IMG/VR virus record: IMGVR_UViG_3300032093_000211
Coordinates: 1-48,804 of that record
Source of the DNA: a virus
Direction: 5' to 3' (one strand)
Length of the DNA stretch: 48,804 nt
Below are positions 16,054 through 21,992 of this stretch, piece after piece (the first letter of the stretch is position 1; each line of letters begins with the position of its first letter). The notes under the pieces were generated by a model. That model was not told the origin of the DNA, ran no database searches, and worked only from the letters and a program-made list of their open reading frames with translations. Both the position numbers and the translations under genes were made by a program.

Positions 16054-16086
16054 ACCCCGTCAGAGAAATCTGGCGGGGTTTTTTTT
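16054..16086 (+). terminator. Terminator of the 15540 gene
   Basis: ACCCCGTCAG and CTGGCGGGGT pair (with G-T pairs) around AGAAAT, followed by eight T. It begins seven bases after the stop codon, isolating this gene from the operon starting at 17349. Confidence 0.9.
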
Positions 16087-16110
16087 CGTCCAGAACTGGT
16101 GTCATATCGG

Positions 16111-16133
16111 TAAGAGCGGCATAGCCGCTCTTA
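16111..16133 (+). other. Strong hairpin between terminator and palindrome copy 2
   Basis: TAAGAGCGGC and GCCGCTCTTA form a perfect 10-bp stem with an ATA loop. No T run follows on either strand, so it is not a standard terminator. The right arm contains CGCTCTTA, the core of lambda boxA, which may be coincidence. Confidence 0.5.
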
Positions 16134-16252
16134 TTAGTTACGCTTTTAATAGAGGCCCCATCCACCACGCGAGTCGCGTGCGCGTTAAGAACTTATCGGT
16201 GGGTGGGTGCGGGAGGGTGGAACTGGTGTCCTCTCGGTGCGGGGGCCAAAAT

Positions 16253-16270
16253 CCTATAGTCGACTATAGG
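16253..16270. promoter_or_regulatory. Regulatory palindrome, copy 2
   Basis: An identical copy of CCTATAGTCGACTATAGG, here in a stretch without a gene. It is followed eight bases later by a second palindrome, CGGCAAGTCTTGCCG (16278-16292). Confidence 0.8.
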
Positions 16271-16739
16271 TTTTACACGGCAAGTCTTGCCGAAATTGAG
16301 CACATACCTATTTGTTCCATTGTAAATTTTTTTGTGGAACAGCCAAACGGCTTGTGCAAGCCATTGTTCCAAACTTTGTTCCTCTTGTTCTTTTTAAGAG
16401 TACAGACTAAGTTATTGATTCTTCTGTTCTTTTCTTCATTTTCTATATATTTGTTCTTTAATAAAATATATATACAGGTCTCCCGAAGTCAGAACACTTT
16501 TACTTTTACTTTAGTCCCTGCTTTTTCGGCAGGGAAAGAGGTCTTGCGCAGGTGTGTATTTTTACATGGAACAAAGGAACAAGTGCGTGATTCTCCCCCT
16601 AACATATTGATCTATATAAACTTTCTCCCGTTCAAATAAAAAGAACATCGCAGAACAAAACCCCCTCCCCGTGGAACAAGCCCCCAAAGTAAAAGTAAAA
16701 CCCTGCACCGAAACCCCATGCAGATCCCCCGAAAACCAC
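16271..16739. repeat. AT-rich gene-free stretch with GTTCC/GGAAC words and inverted repeats
   Basis: The AT-rich segment 16300-16640 carries at least eight GTTC(C)/(G)GAAC words, in forms such as TTTGTTCC, GTGGAACA, ATTGTTCC, GGAACAAAGGAACAAG and GTGGAACAAG. GGCTTG and CAAGCC (16349-16362) pair inside a GGAACA/TGTTCC outer stem. TTTTACTTTTACTTT at 16498-16512 is the exact reverse complement of 16686-16700. TCCCTGC/GCAGGGA forms another hairpin near 16514-16534. Iteron-like words in an AT-rich block are typical of a replication origin or a multi-site control region. A 153-residue frame across it looks spurious. Confidence 0.45.
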
Positions 16740-16768
16740 TTGACACACTCATAGATTTATGAGATAAT
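16740..16768 (+). promoter_or_regulatory. Strong sigma70-type early promoter with internal inverted repeat
   Basis: TTGACA (16740-16745) and GATAAT (16763-16768) are 17 bases apart, near consensus. The spacer contains CTCATA and TATGAG around GATT (16748-16763), a symmetric site well placed for a repressor. Transcription would start near 16775 and enter a leader of about 570 bases before the first gene at 17349. Confidence 0.8.
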
Positions 16769-16799
16769 AGGGTTTCAAAGTCGAAATCCACCTCGGCTC

Positions 16800-16811
16800 C
16801 GCTCTTTAACA
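16800..16811 (+). promoter_or_regulatory. boxA-like antitermination element
   Basis: CGCTCTTTAACA matches the consensus boxA RNA element used by Nus factors in rRNA operons and by lambda nut sites. It would be transcribed about 25 bases after the predicted start from the promoter at 16740-16768. A boxB hairpin was not evident. The sequence match is direct; the function is inferred from known boxA sites. Confidence 0.6.
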
Positions 16812-16839
16812 ACCCATCCAAATGCTCGGCTATCCCGAT

Positions 16840-16858
16840 CCTATAGTCTGACTATAGG
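16840..16858. promoter_or_regulatory. Regulatory palindrome, copy 3
   Basis: CCTATAGTCTGACTATAGG, the 19-base form with one central base. It lies inside the leader transcribed from the promoter at 16740-16768, so a bound protein could block elongation or act on a second promoter. Confidence 0.8.
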
Positions 16859-17263
16859 TTTTCGGTTTAACTGCCGAGTGCAGAGTAGGCGTAGGGCTTG
16901 TGCAAGTAATTGGTACAGGTTCAAGATTCTATGTAGGTCACGGCACAATCGTAGCGCGTGGTCTGTTGTTGTGGTGTGAATTCCATGTGTAGTCACATGT
17001 TCACTTGGCTAGGCACGGATACATCACCTGCCCCACTATCCCATATCCATAGGCAAGACAACATCAGAACGGTGTAGATCAGCGAACCCCCATCCCCTTG
17101 CATGACAACCCGAGCAGTATCTCTGCGGTGTATGAAGTAGTTGAGGGGTTTGATTTGTTTAGTTCACCCCTTTTGCCACGCTATCTCATACACCCTACCC
17201 CGAACACCACACAGGACTGCGATTAGCAGAGGGGTTCAAACGCCGGACACGGCGCGATGGAAT
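16859..17263 (+). ncRNA. Structured, gene-free leader segment
   Basis: No frame of note is present. GGTGTATGA (17127-17135) pairs with TCATACACC (17186-17194), enclosing AGGGGT (17144-17149) with ACCCCT (17166-17171) as an inner stem. CATGTG/CACATG lies near 16984-16999 and CGCCG/CGGCG at 17241-17254. These would lie in the 5' leader of the early operon. A structured leader or small RNA is possible; no known riboswitch or RNA family is recognised. Confidence 0.4.
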
Positions 17264-17282
17264 CTTATAGTCTGACTATAGG
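17264..17282. promoter_or_regulatory. Regulatory palindrome, copy 4
   Basis: CTTATAGTCTGACTATAGG, with one mismatch from copy 3 in the left outer arm. It is the last copy before the first early gene, whose start codon is at 17349. Confidence 0.75.
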
Positions 17283-17348
17283 TTTATTTGCTTGAGTTGA
17301 CTGAGAGATTTCATCGTTGCGTGTCTTAACAAACTAAGGAGAGTGAAC

Positions 17349-17549
17349 ATGACTACTAAAACCCTAGCCGAGCAGTTGCAGGCAATCAAACCCCAAGTAA
17401 AAGAGATCCCGAAAGTGCAAGTTCGTCGTAAGAAGTCGTGGCGTAGAGATTCGTTTGACTACGAGGTCGAGTTCGTCAAGCCCAGTTGGGAAACCCTGAG
17501 CACCAAAGACCGAGTGCATTTTATTGATTGTTTTGTGAGAGGAGTATGA
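17349..17549 (+). CDS. First early-operon gene, small basic protein (66 aa)
   Basis: I place the start at ATG 17349, seven bases after AAGGAG; an upstream GTG falls within the ribosome site. The 66-residue product has a Lys/Arg-rich middle (VQVRRKKSWRRDSFDYEVEF) and ends KDRVHFIDCFVRGV. It is not recognised. As the first gene behind the boxA leader, palindrome copy 4 and a strong ribosome site, it is likely made very early, as are host-takeover proteins. Confidence 0.6.
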   Translation: MTTKTLAEQLQAIKPQVKEIPKVQVRRKKSWRRDSFDYEVEFVKPSWETLSTKDRVHFIDCFVRGV

Positions 17550-17550
17550 G

Positions 17551-17709
17551 ATGAAAAAGTTTGGATTCAATGTGTTGTTGGAGATCGGTGGCGTTTCACG
17601 GTGGAAAGAGTTCCGTGTTTATGCCGCTGATGTTGGCATGGCTCGGGGAATCCTACGGGGTCAGTCTGCTGTGATGGGTTGGCGTGTGCTTGATATTTTG
17701 GAGGTCTAA
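17551..17709 (+). CDS. Small early protein (52 aa)
   Basis: ATG 17551 is preceded by GAGGAG, and the frame ends at TAA 17707-17709. The product (MKKFGFNVLLEIGGVSRWKE, ending GWRVLDILEV) is 52 residues and shows a beta-hairpin then helix pattern (ADVGMARGILRGQSA). No family is recognised. It is packed directly between its neighbours, which supports it as a real gene. Confidence 0.6.
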   Translation: MKKFGFNVLLEIGGVSRWKEFRVYAADVGMARGILRGQSAVMGWRVLDILEV

Positions 17710-17710
17710 C

Positions 17711-17938
17711 ATGGCTACGAGATGGGTGCATTGTAACGATTGTGGCTCAGATATTAAGCCACCTGAGCGTGGACTATTAAGTTCTTTATGTAAGAAGTGC
17801 GGGGAGAAGGCATCCAAAGCAGAGCAGAAAACTTGGACTGTGCTTACCCCACACAAACAAGGCCCGATGTTTTTCACGGCGCAGTCGGCACGGGTGATGG
17901 CAAAGGGAATCAACAACAAAGGAGGGTTGGTGAGATGA
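17711..17938 (+). CDS. Small zinc-ribbon protein (75 aa)
   Basis: Start ATG 17711 has GGAGG six bases upstream; the longer upstream frame overlaps the neighbour. CNDCGSD and CKKCGEK place two CxxC pairs (about residues 8-11 and 27-30) to hold one zinc ion. The rest is basic and ends NNKGGLVR. Zinc ribbons of this size often bind nucleic acid or RNA polymerase, but the target here is unknown. It overlaps the next gene by 4 bases. Confidence 0.65.
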   Translation: MATRWVHCNDCGSDIKPPERGLLSSLCKKCGEKASKAEQKTWTVLTPHKQGPMFFTAQSARVMAKGINNKGGLVR

Positions 17939-18060
17939 GCCCACATGAAGCCGCCCAAAGCGTGGCGTGGTTTGCAGTTGTTGTGCTGGTGGGTGTCGGT
18001 CTGGTGCTGTATTACGACATTCGTAAAGAAACTAAGCAGAAAAGAAAGAGGGGTGAGTGA
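17935..18060 (+). CDS. Small single-span membrane protein (41 aa)
   Basis: ATG 17935 overlaps the upstream stop (ATGA). The 41-residue product has one hydrophobic span (AWFAVVVLVGVGLVLYY, about residues 11-27) and a basic C-terminal tail (KETKQKRKRGE), giving an N-out/C-in orientation by the positive-inside rule. Function unknown; small early membrane proteins often alter the host envelope or block superinfection. Confidence 0.6.
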   Translation: MSPHEAAQSVAWFAVVVLVGVGLVLYYDIRKETKQKRKRGE

Positions 18061-18266
18061 TGCGTTTATTTAGAGTGACTGACGGGCGGGAAGTTGTGGT
18101 CGGTGATCCCGTCAAGTTCATGGGTCGGCCGCATTACATCGAATCAATCACTGACAAGTTGGTGTTTGTCATATCAATGTGTGAACGCAGATATTACTTT
18201 GCGTGCAAGCCGGAGGAGATTGATTGCACGATGGGGGCTTGCGTTGAAGTAAATAGTAGTGTATAA
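18060..18266 (+). CDS. Small early protein (68 aa)
   Basis: I use ATG 18060, overlapping the upstream stop, although a GTG lies three bases earlier. The 68-residue product is beta-rich (LFRVTDGREVVVGDPVKFMG, IESITDKLVFVISMCERRYYF) and has four Cys near the C-terminus. It may be a small barrel domain. Not recognised. A consensus-like promoter overlaps its last codons, so transcription of the AAA+ gene restarts here. Confidence 0.55.
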   Translation: MRLFRVTDGREVVVGDPVKFMGRPHYIESITDKLVFVISMCERRYYFACKPEEIDCTMGACVEVNSSV

Positions 18267-18267
18267 T
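18239..18267 (+). promoter_or_regulatory. Sigma70-type promoter ahead of the AAA+ gene
   Basis: TTGCGT (18239-18244) and TATAAT (18262-18267) are 17 bases apart. The start would fall near 18274, about 30 bases upstream of palindrome copy 5, so a protein bound there could act as a roadblock. A second TTGCGT sits 17 bases before the TATAAC half of the palindrome itself, giving an overlapping alternative promoter. Confidence 0.6.
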
Positions 18268-18305
18268 AGTAGTATTATGTAGTGGTAGTATGTGGTTGCG
18301 TTAAA

Positions 18306-18324
18306 CCTATAGTCTGACTATAAC
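18306..18324. promoter_or_regulatory. Regulatory palindrome, copy 5
   Basis: CCTATAGTCTGACTATAAC, with the outer right arm changed to AC. It ends 15 bases before the AAA+ start codon and directly precedes the ribosome site. Confidence 0.8.
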
Positions 18325-18339
18325 TTTAAGGAGAGTGAA

Positions 18340-19449
18340 ATGGCTACAGTAAGCCTGAGCAGTAAGTTGTCGTTGCTTGAGTTCGCCGATGCTATCGGTG
18401 AGTTGGGTCACGAGGTCACAATCATCGGTCAAGGTGAGCCGGGGATTGGTAAGTCTGCGATGCTCAAAGTGTTGCAGAAGCGTTACCCCGATCACGAGGT
18501 TGCCTATATTGACTGCACCTTGCTTGACTTGGGTGACTTTGCTCTGCCCTACACGGTAGAGGAGAACGGTAAACGTGTTACTAGGTTCGCTCCGAACGCA
18601 CGGTTCAAGTTCCAATCCGGCAAGCCCGTCATCATCATGCTGGACGAGATCGGCAAGGCGATGAAGACCGTTAAGAACGTATTGCTTACCCTGATGAACG
18701 AGGGTCGCATTGGTGATGAGTACGTGCCTGCTGGTTCCAAGATCTTTGGCACGACTAACATGGCAAGCGATTCGGTGGGCGATACCTTTGAGGCCCATGC
18801 CCGTAACCGTGTCTGTTTTACTACGGTGCGCAAACCACACGCAGGCTTTAATGCTGATGGGTCGGTGGATGCTGATTCGTGGGGTGCGTGGGCTATTGAG
18901 AATGATATCGCTCCCGAAGTTATTGCGTGGGTCAAGGGTAATCCGCAGTGCCTTGAGTCTTATACCGATCCGGCGCAGAAGGATAACGAGTACATCTTCA
19001 ACCCAGTACGAGCCGGTCAAACGGCGTTCGTTACACCAAGATCTTTAGAGAAGGCGAGCCACATCGCCAAGCGCCGGGACAAGTTGGGCCACACGACTAC
19101 TATCTCGCTCCTTGCCGGGACTATCGGTGAGAAAGCGGCACGGGATATGGAGTCTTTCTTTACCGTGGTGGACAAGTTGCCGACGTGGGAATCTATCGTG
19201 GCTGACCCGATGGGTGCGAAGTTGCCCGGGCCTACTGACACTATCGCTAAGTGCTTGCTGGTGTTTTCTGCACTGAGCCGAGTGGATGCCAAGTCTGTCG
19301 ATCCGTGGTTGGACTATCTCAAGCGGATGGATATGGAGTGGCAAGCACTGTTTGCCAAGTCGGGTATCAAGTCTGAAACAAAGCAGAAGATCTTGGTAGG
19401 TAATGCCAAGTTCAAGAAGTGGGCGTCTGACAATCAGTGGGCGTTTTGA
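18340..19449 (+). CDS. MoxR/CobS-like AAA+ ATPase
   Basis: The 369-residue protein has a Walker A motif GEPGIGKS (32-39), Walker B VIIMLDE (97-103) and sensor 1 GTTN (137-140), and extra helices typical of the MoxR/CobS clade. The C-terminal half is the lid and arginine-finger region. Such ATPases act as hexamers with a VWA partner to remodel or insert metal into targets; CobS works with CobT in cobalt chelation. The partner gene follows after a palindrome copy. Target in phage infection unknown. AAGGAG lies 9 bases before the ATG. Confidence 0.8.
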   Translation: MATVSLSSKLSLLEFADAIGELGHEVTIIGQGEPGIGKSAMLKVLQKRYPDHEVAYIDCTLLDLGDFALPYTVEENGKRVTRFAPNARFKFQSGKPVIIMLDEIGKAMKTVKNVLLTLMNEGRIGDEYVPAGSKIFGTTNMASDSVGDTFEAHARNRVCFTTVRKPHAGFNADGSVDADSWGAWAIENDIAPEVIAWVKGNPQCLESYTDPAQKDNEYIFNPVRAGQTAFVTPRSLEKASHIAKRRDKLGHTTTISLLAGTIGEKAARDMESFFTVVDKLPTWESIVADPMGAKLPGPTDTIAKCLLVFSALSRVDAKSVDPWLDYLKRMDMEWQALFAKSGIKSETKQKILVGNAKFKKWASDNQWAF

Positions 19450-19451
19450 GA

Positions 19452-19470
19452 TCTATAGTCTGACTATAAC
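19452..19470. promoter_or_regulatory. Regulatory palindrome, copy 6
   Basis: TCTATAGTCTGACTATAAC begins three bases after the AAA+ stop codon and ends 15 bases before the next start codon. The placement relative to the gene matches copies 5 and 7. Confidence 0.75.
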
Positions 19471-19485
19471 TTTTGGAGGGTGAAA

Positions 19486-20682
19486 ATGGCTTTATCTGCT
19501 GAACAGCGTGTGCAGAAAGCACACATTTGGTTGATGAACGAGCCGAAGTATTGTCTGTATTCCGGCTTGTTTATGACGGGCACGACTGCTGTGCTTGATG
19601 ATGGCTGTCCGACTGCTTACACGGATGGCTTCAACACACGGTACGGGCGTGCATTTGTTGAGACGTTAAAGGATGAGGAGTTGCGGGGTCTCATACTTCA
19701 CGAGAACCTACACAAAGCGTTTCGTCATCTGACTACGTGGCTAGATCTTTACAAGCAGGACAAGCGACTGGCAAACATGGCCTGTGATTTCGTCATTAAC
19801 CTGATGATTCACGACTCTGACCCTGACGGTAAAGATGTTCGTCTGCCCGAGGGTGGGTGTCTTGACGAGCGGTATCGCGGCATGGATGCGGGTGCTGTGT
19901 TTCGGATGTTGCAAACATTTGGCGATGGCCGGGGAGGTAAAAATGGTTCGGGTTCAGGCGATGATGGTGCAGAAACGCAAGAGGGCGGTGGCCTTGACGA
20001 GCATGGGTGGGATGAGGCCCAAGAGATGTCAACAAAAGAGCGCGAGGAAATCAGCAATCAGATCGACCAAGCCTTGCGACAAGGTGCGTTGCTTGCCGGG
20101 AAAATGAAAGGGGGCATGCCACGTGAGATCACTGAGTTACTTGAGACCAAGGTAGATTGGCGCGAGGTGTTGCGGGACTTCATCACAACGTTTTGTGCCG
20201 AGCGTGAAATGTCCACATACCGTAGACCAAACAGGCGGTGGATAGATCGGGACGTATATCTCCCGTCTGTGATCGGTGAATCTATGGGCCGACTGGTGGT
20301 TGCGATAGATACGTCTGGGTCAATCGACGAGGAGGTAATTGGTAATTTCTTGTCACAAGTACGTGAAATCTGCAAAACCGTAGTGCCCGAAGGTATCGAC
20401 TTAATTTATTGGGACACGTCTGTCTGCCAACACGAGGTGTATGACCGTGATGCGTTTGAGTCTTTGCTCACATCGACTAAGCCTGCGGGTGGCGGTGGCA
20501 CTAGCCCTCAGTGTGTTAGCGACTACATACGTGCCAAGAAGTTAGAGCCTGAAGCAATCGTCATGCTGACCGATGGGTACGTAGATAACTGGGGTACGCA
20601 CTGGACTGCGCCTATTCTGTGGGGCGTGACTACCAAGAACAAGCAATCTAATGTTGGACTAACCGTTTTTATAGGAGATTAA
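19486..20682 (+). CDS. VWA-domain protein with HExxH motif (CobT/DUF2201-like)
   Basis: Start ATG 19486 has GGAGG at good distance. The 398-residue protein has a metallopeptidase-like N-terminus with HENLH (72-76) and a following MACDFVINLMI segment that could give a third metal ligand. A low-complexity Gly/Asp linker (146-176) leads to a C-terminal VWA domain with MIDAS DTSGS (275-279) and a later TDGYVDNWG. This is the DUF2201-type layout. With the AAA+ protein it forms a MoxR/VWA pair. A peptidase role is possible, but the target is unknown. Confidence 0.8.
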   Translation: MALSAEQRVQKAHIWLMNEPKYCLYSGLFMTGTTAVLDDGCPTAYTDGFNTRYGRAFVETLKDEELRGLILHENLHKAFRHLTTWLDLYKQDKRLANMACDFVINLMIHDSDPDGKDVRLPEGGCLDERYRGMDAGAVFRMLQTFGDGRGGKNGSGSGDDGAETQEGGGLDEHGWDEAQEMSTKEREEISNQIDQALRQGALLAGKMKGGMPREITELLETKVDWREVLRDFITTFCAEREMSTYRRPNRRWIDRDVYLPSVIGESMGRLVVAIDTSGSIDEEVIGNFLSQVREICKTVVPEGIDLIYWDTSVCQHEVYDRDAFESLLTSTKPAGGGGTSPQCVSDYIRAKKLEPEAIVMLTDGYVDNWGTHWTAPILWGVTTKNKQSNVGLTVFIGD

Positions 20683-20683
20683 T

Positions 20684-20857
20684 ATGAGCACAAGCCCGGG
20701 GTACAAAGCGTTATTGATCCGCGTCGACGCGAGAGCGGCAGTGGATGATGCAAAGAAATTACATGCAGAACAAACGGGGATAGATCTTAACTACTCGCAG
20801 TTCATCATGTGGTTATGTAAGGAGTATATGAAGAGCAACGGCAGTAACGAGCAGTAA
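20684..20857 (+). CDS. Ribbon-helix-helix-like small protein (57 aa)
   Basis: A 57-residue frame begins at ATG 20684 after AGGAG. The segment YKALLIRVDARAAVDDAKKL, then helix and NYSQFIMWLCKEYMKS, follows the strand-helix-helix pattern of Arc/MetJ-type regulators. Such proteins bind short palindromes as dimers or tetramers. The gene ends 2 bases before palindrome copy 7. It is therefore a candidate for the protein that binds the palindromes, by inference only. Confidence 0.55.
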   Translation: MSTSPGYKALLIRVDARAAVDDAKKLHAEQTGIDLNYSQFIMWLCKEYMKSNGSNEQ

Positions 20858-20859
20858 AA

Positions 20860-20877
20860 CCTATAGTCGACTATAAC
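20860..20877. promoter_or_regulatory. Regulatory palindrome, copy 7
   Basis: CCTATAGTCGACTATAAC, the 18-base form, directly between the small RHH-like gene and the DUF3150-like gene. It lies 16 bases before the start codon, the same layout as copies 5 and 6. Confidence 0.8.
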
Positions 20878-20893
20878 TTTTAAGGAGAGTGAA

Positions 20894-21796
20894 ATGAACG
20901 TGCAAAATGATTCTGTGTTGATGGACTTATCCGACTGCCTGCTGATTGACCTGAACATCAGCGTGTGGACTGGACGCAAACTGGACAAGAAAGTATCCGA
21001 GGAGATCGACTCTGCCAAGGGTACGAAGTCTCGGGCGGGTAACTATCACAAGCATCTGTTGGCAGGTACGCAGAAACTTGAGGAGTTACAGAAACTTGTT
21101 GGTACGATCCGCACATGGCACTACGACCAAACGATCTGCTGGTCTGACGGTGGCTCACGTCTGCTACCTATGGCTAACTTCTTTGACTACAAGGCATCCC
21201 TTAACGCGTTTGAGCAACAGTTCAATACAGCCGTGGAGGACTTCCTGCAGGAGTATCCGCAACTGGTATCAGCCGCCGCCTTCCAACTTGGTGCGCTTTT
21301 TGATCGCGCAGAGTATCCCGATGCGGAGGAATTACGGCAAAAGTTCAAGTTCCGTTACGCAATCACCCCGCTCCCGACTGCAAATGATTTCCGTATCCAA
21401 GCCGGGGAAGATGTGAAGCGAGATCTGGCCCGCCAGTACGAAGATCATTTCAATAACAAGTTACAGGAAGCGATGGGAGAATTGTGGAGCCGTCTGCACG
21501 AAGTGTTATCCCACATGAGCACCAAACTGGCCGATGCCGCGCAACCCCGGGTCAACAAAGATGGCGAGGAGAACCGGACGCAGATCTTCCGTGATTCACT
21601 AATTACTAATGCTGTGGATCTGTGCGGCTTGTTGACTAGGCTTAACGTAACGAATGATCCCAAACTTGAGAAGGCCCGTAAGGATTTGGAGTCTGTGATT
21701 GCTGGTGTAGATCCCAAGTCTATCCGCGAATCCGACATGGTGCGTCATTCGGTCAAGAAGAAGGTGGACGACATCTTGTCTGCTTTCAATTTCTAA
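20894..21796 (+). CDS. DUF3150-like protein
   Basis: The 300-residue, mostly helical protein opens with CLLIDLNISVWTGRKLDKKV, SEEIDSAKGTKSRAGNYHKH and WSDGGSRLLPMANFFDYKAS. This agrees with the N-terminal pattern I recall for DUF3150 proteins. Those are found beside MoxR/CobS-like ATPases and CobT-like VWA proteins on phages and plasmids. The function is unknown. The same neighbours occur here, supporting the call. Coiled helices occupy about 150-300. AAGGAG precedes the ATG by 7 bases. Confidence 0.7.
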   Translation: MNVQNDSVLMDLSDCLLIDLNISVWTGRKLDKKVSEEIDSAKGTKSRAGNYHKHLLAGTQKLEELQKLVGTIRTWHYDQTICWSDGGSRLLPMANFFDYKASLNAFEQQFNTAVEDFLQEYPQLVSAAAFQLGALFDRAEYPDAEELRQKFKFRYAITPLPTANDFRIQAGEDVKRDLARQYEDHFNNKLQEAMGELWSRLHEVLSHMSTKLADAAQPRVNKDGEENRTQIFRDSLITNAVDLCGLLTRLNVTNDPKLEKARKDLESVIAGVDPKSIRESDMVRHSVKKKVDDILSAFNF

Positions 21797-21805
21797 GGAG
21801 GTGTT

Positions 21806-21991
21806 ATGGAATACGCAGGTTTGTTTGCATTGATGGGCACGTGGATCGTGTGGTTGCACTATCGCAATTACAAGTTACTACGTGGAGTTAAAACTATGGC
21901 ACTAGTCATGGATAAGATCATCAGTAAAGAAGTTGAGGTAAACCGCATCGCTGATGGATTTGAAATCATTGTAAAAGCAAAAGGAGAGTGA
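21806..21991 (+). CDS. Small membrane-anchored protein (61 aa)
   Basis: GGAGG lies five bases before ATG 21806. Residues about 4-19 (AGLFALMGTWIVWLHY) form one membrane span, and the rest is a soluble part with MALVMDKIISKEVEV and a basic end. Its last codons overlap the ribosome site of the next gene. Not recognised. Confidence 0.55.
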   Translation: MEYAGLFALMGTWIVWLHYRNYKLLRGVKTMALVMDKIISKEVEVNRIADGFEIIVKAKGE

Positions 21992-21992
21992 A

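Noticed and set aside
15512-16168. 218-residue minus-strand frame over the 15540 gene
   Set aside because: The plus-strand gene has a ribosome site, promoter and terminator. The minus frame crosses that terminator and reads as a shadow of GC-rich codons.
16178-16639. 153-residue plus-strand frame in the control region
   Set aside because: It crosses palindrome copy 2 and the AT-rich repeats, has no good ribosome site, and reads as low-complexity Phe/Leu sequence typical of translated non-coding DNA.
16913-16936. GGTTCAAGATTC word resembling a tRNA T-loop
   Set aside because: The flanking bases do not pair, and no acceptor, D or anticodon arm could be built.
18307-19020. 237-residue minus-strand frame over the AAA+ gene
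   Set aside because: The plus strand encodes clear Walker motifs; the minus frame has no motif and is a shadow.
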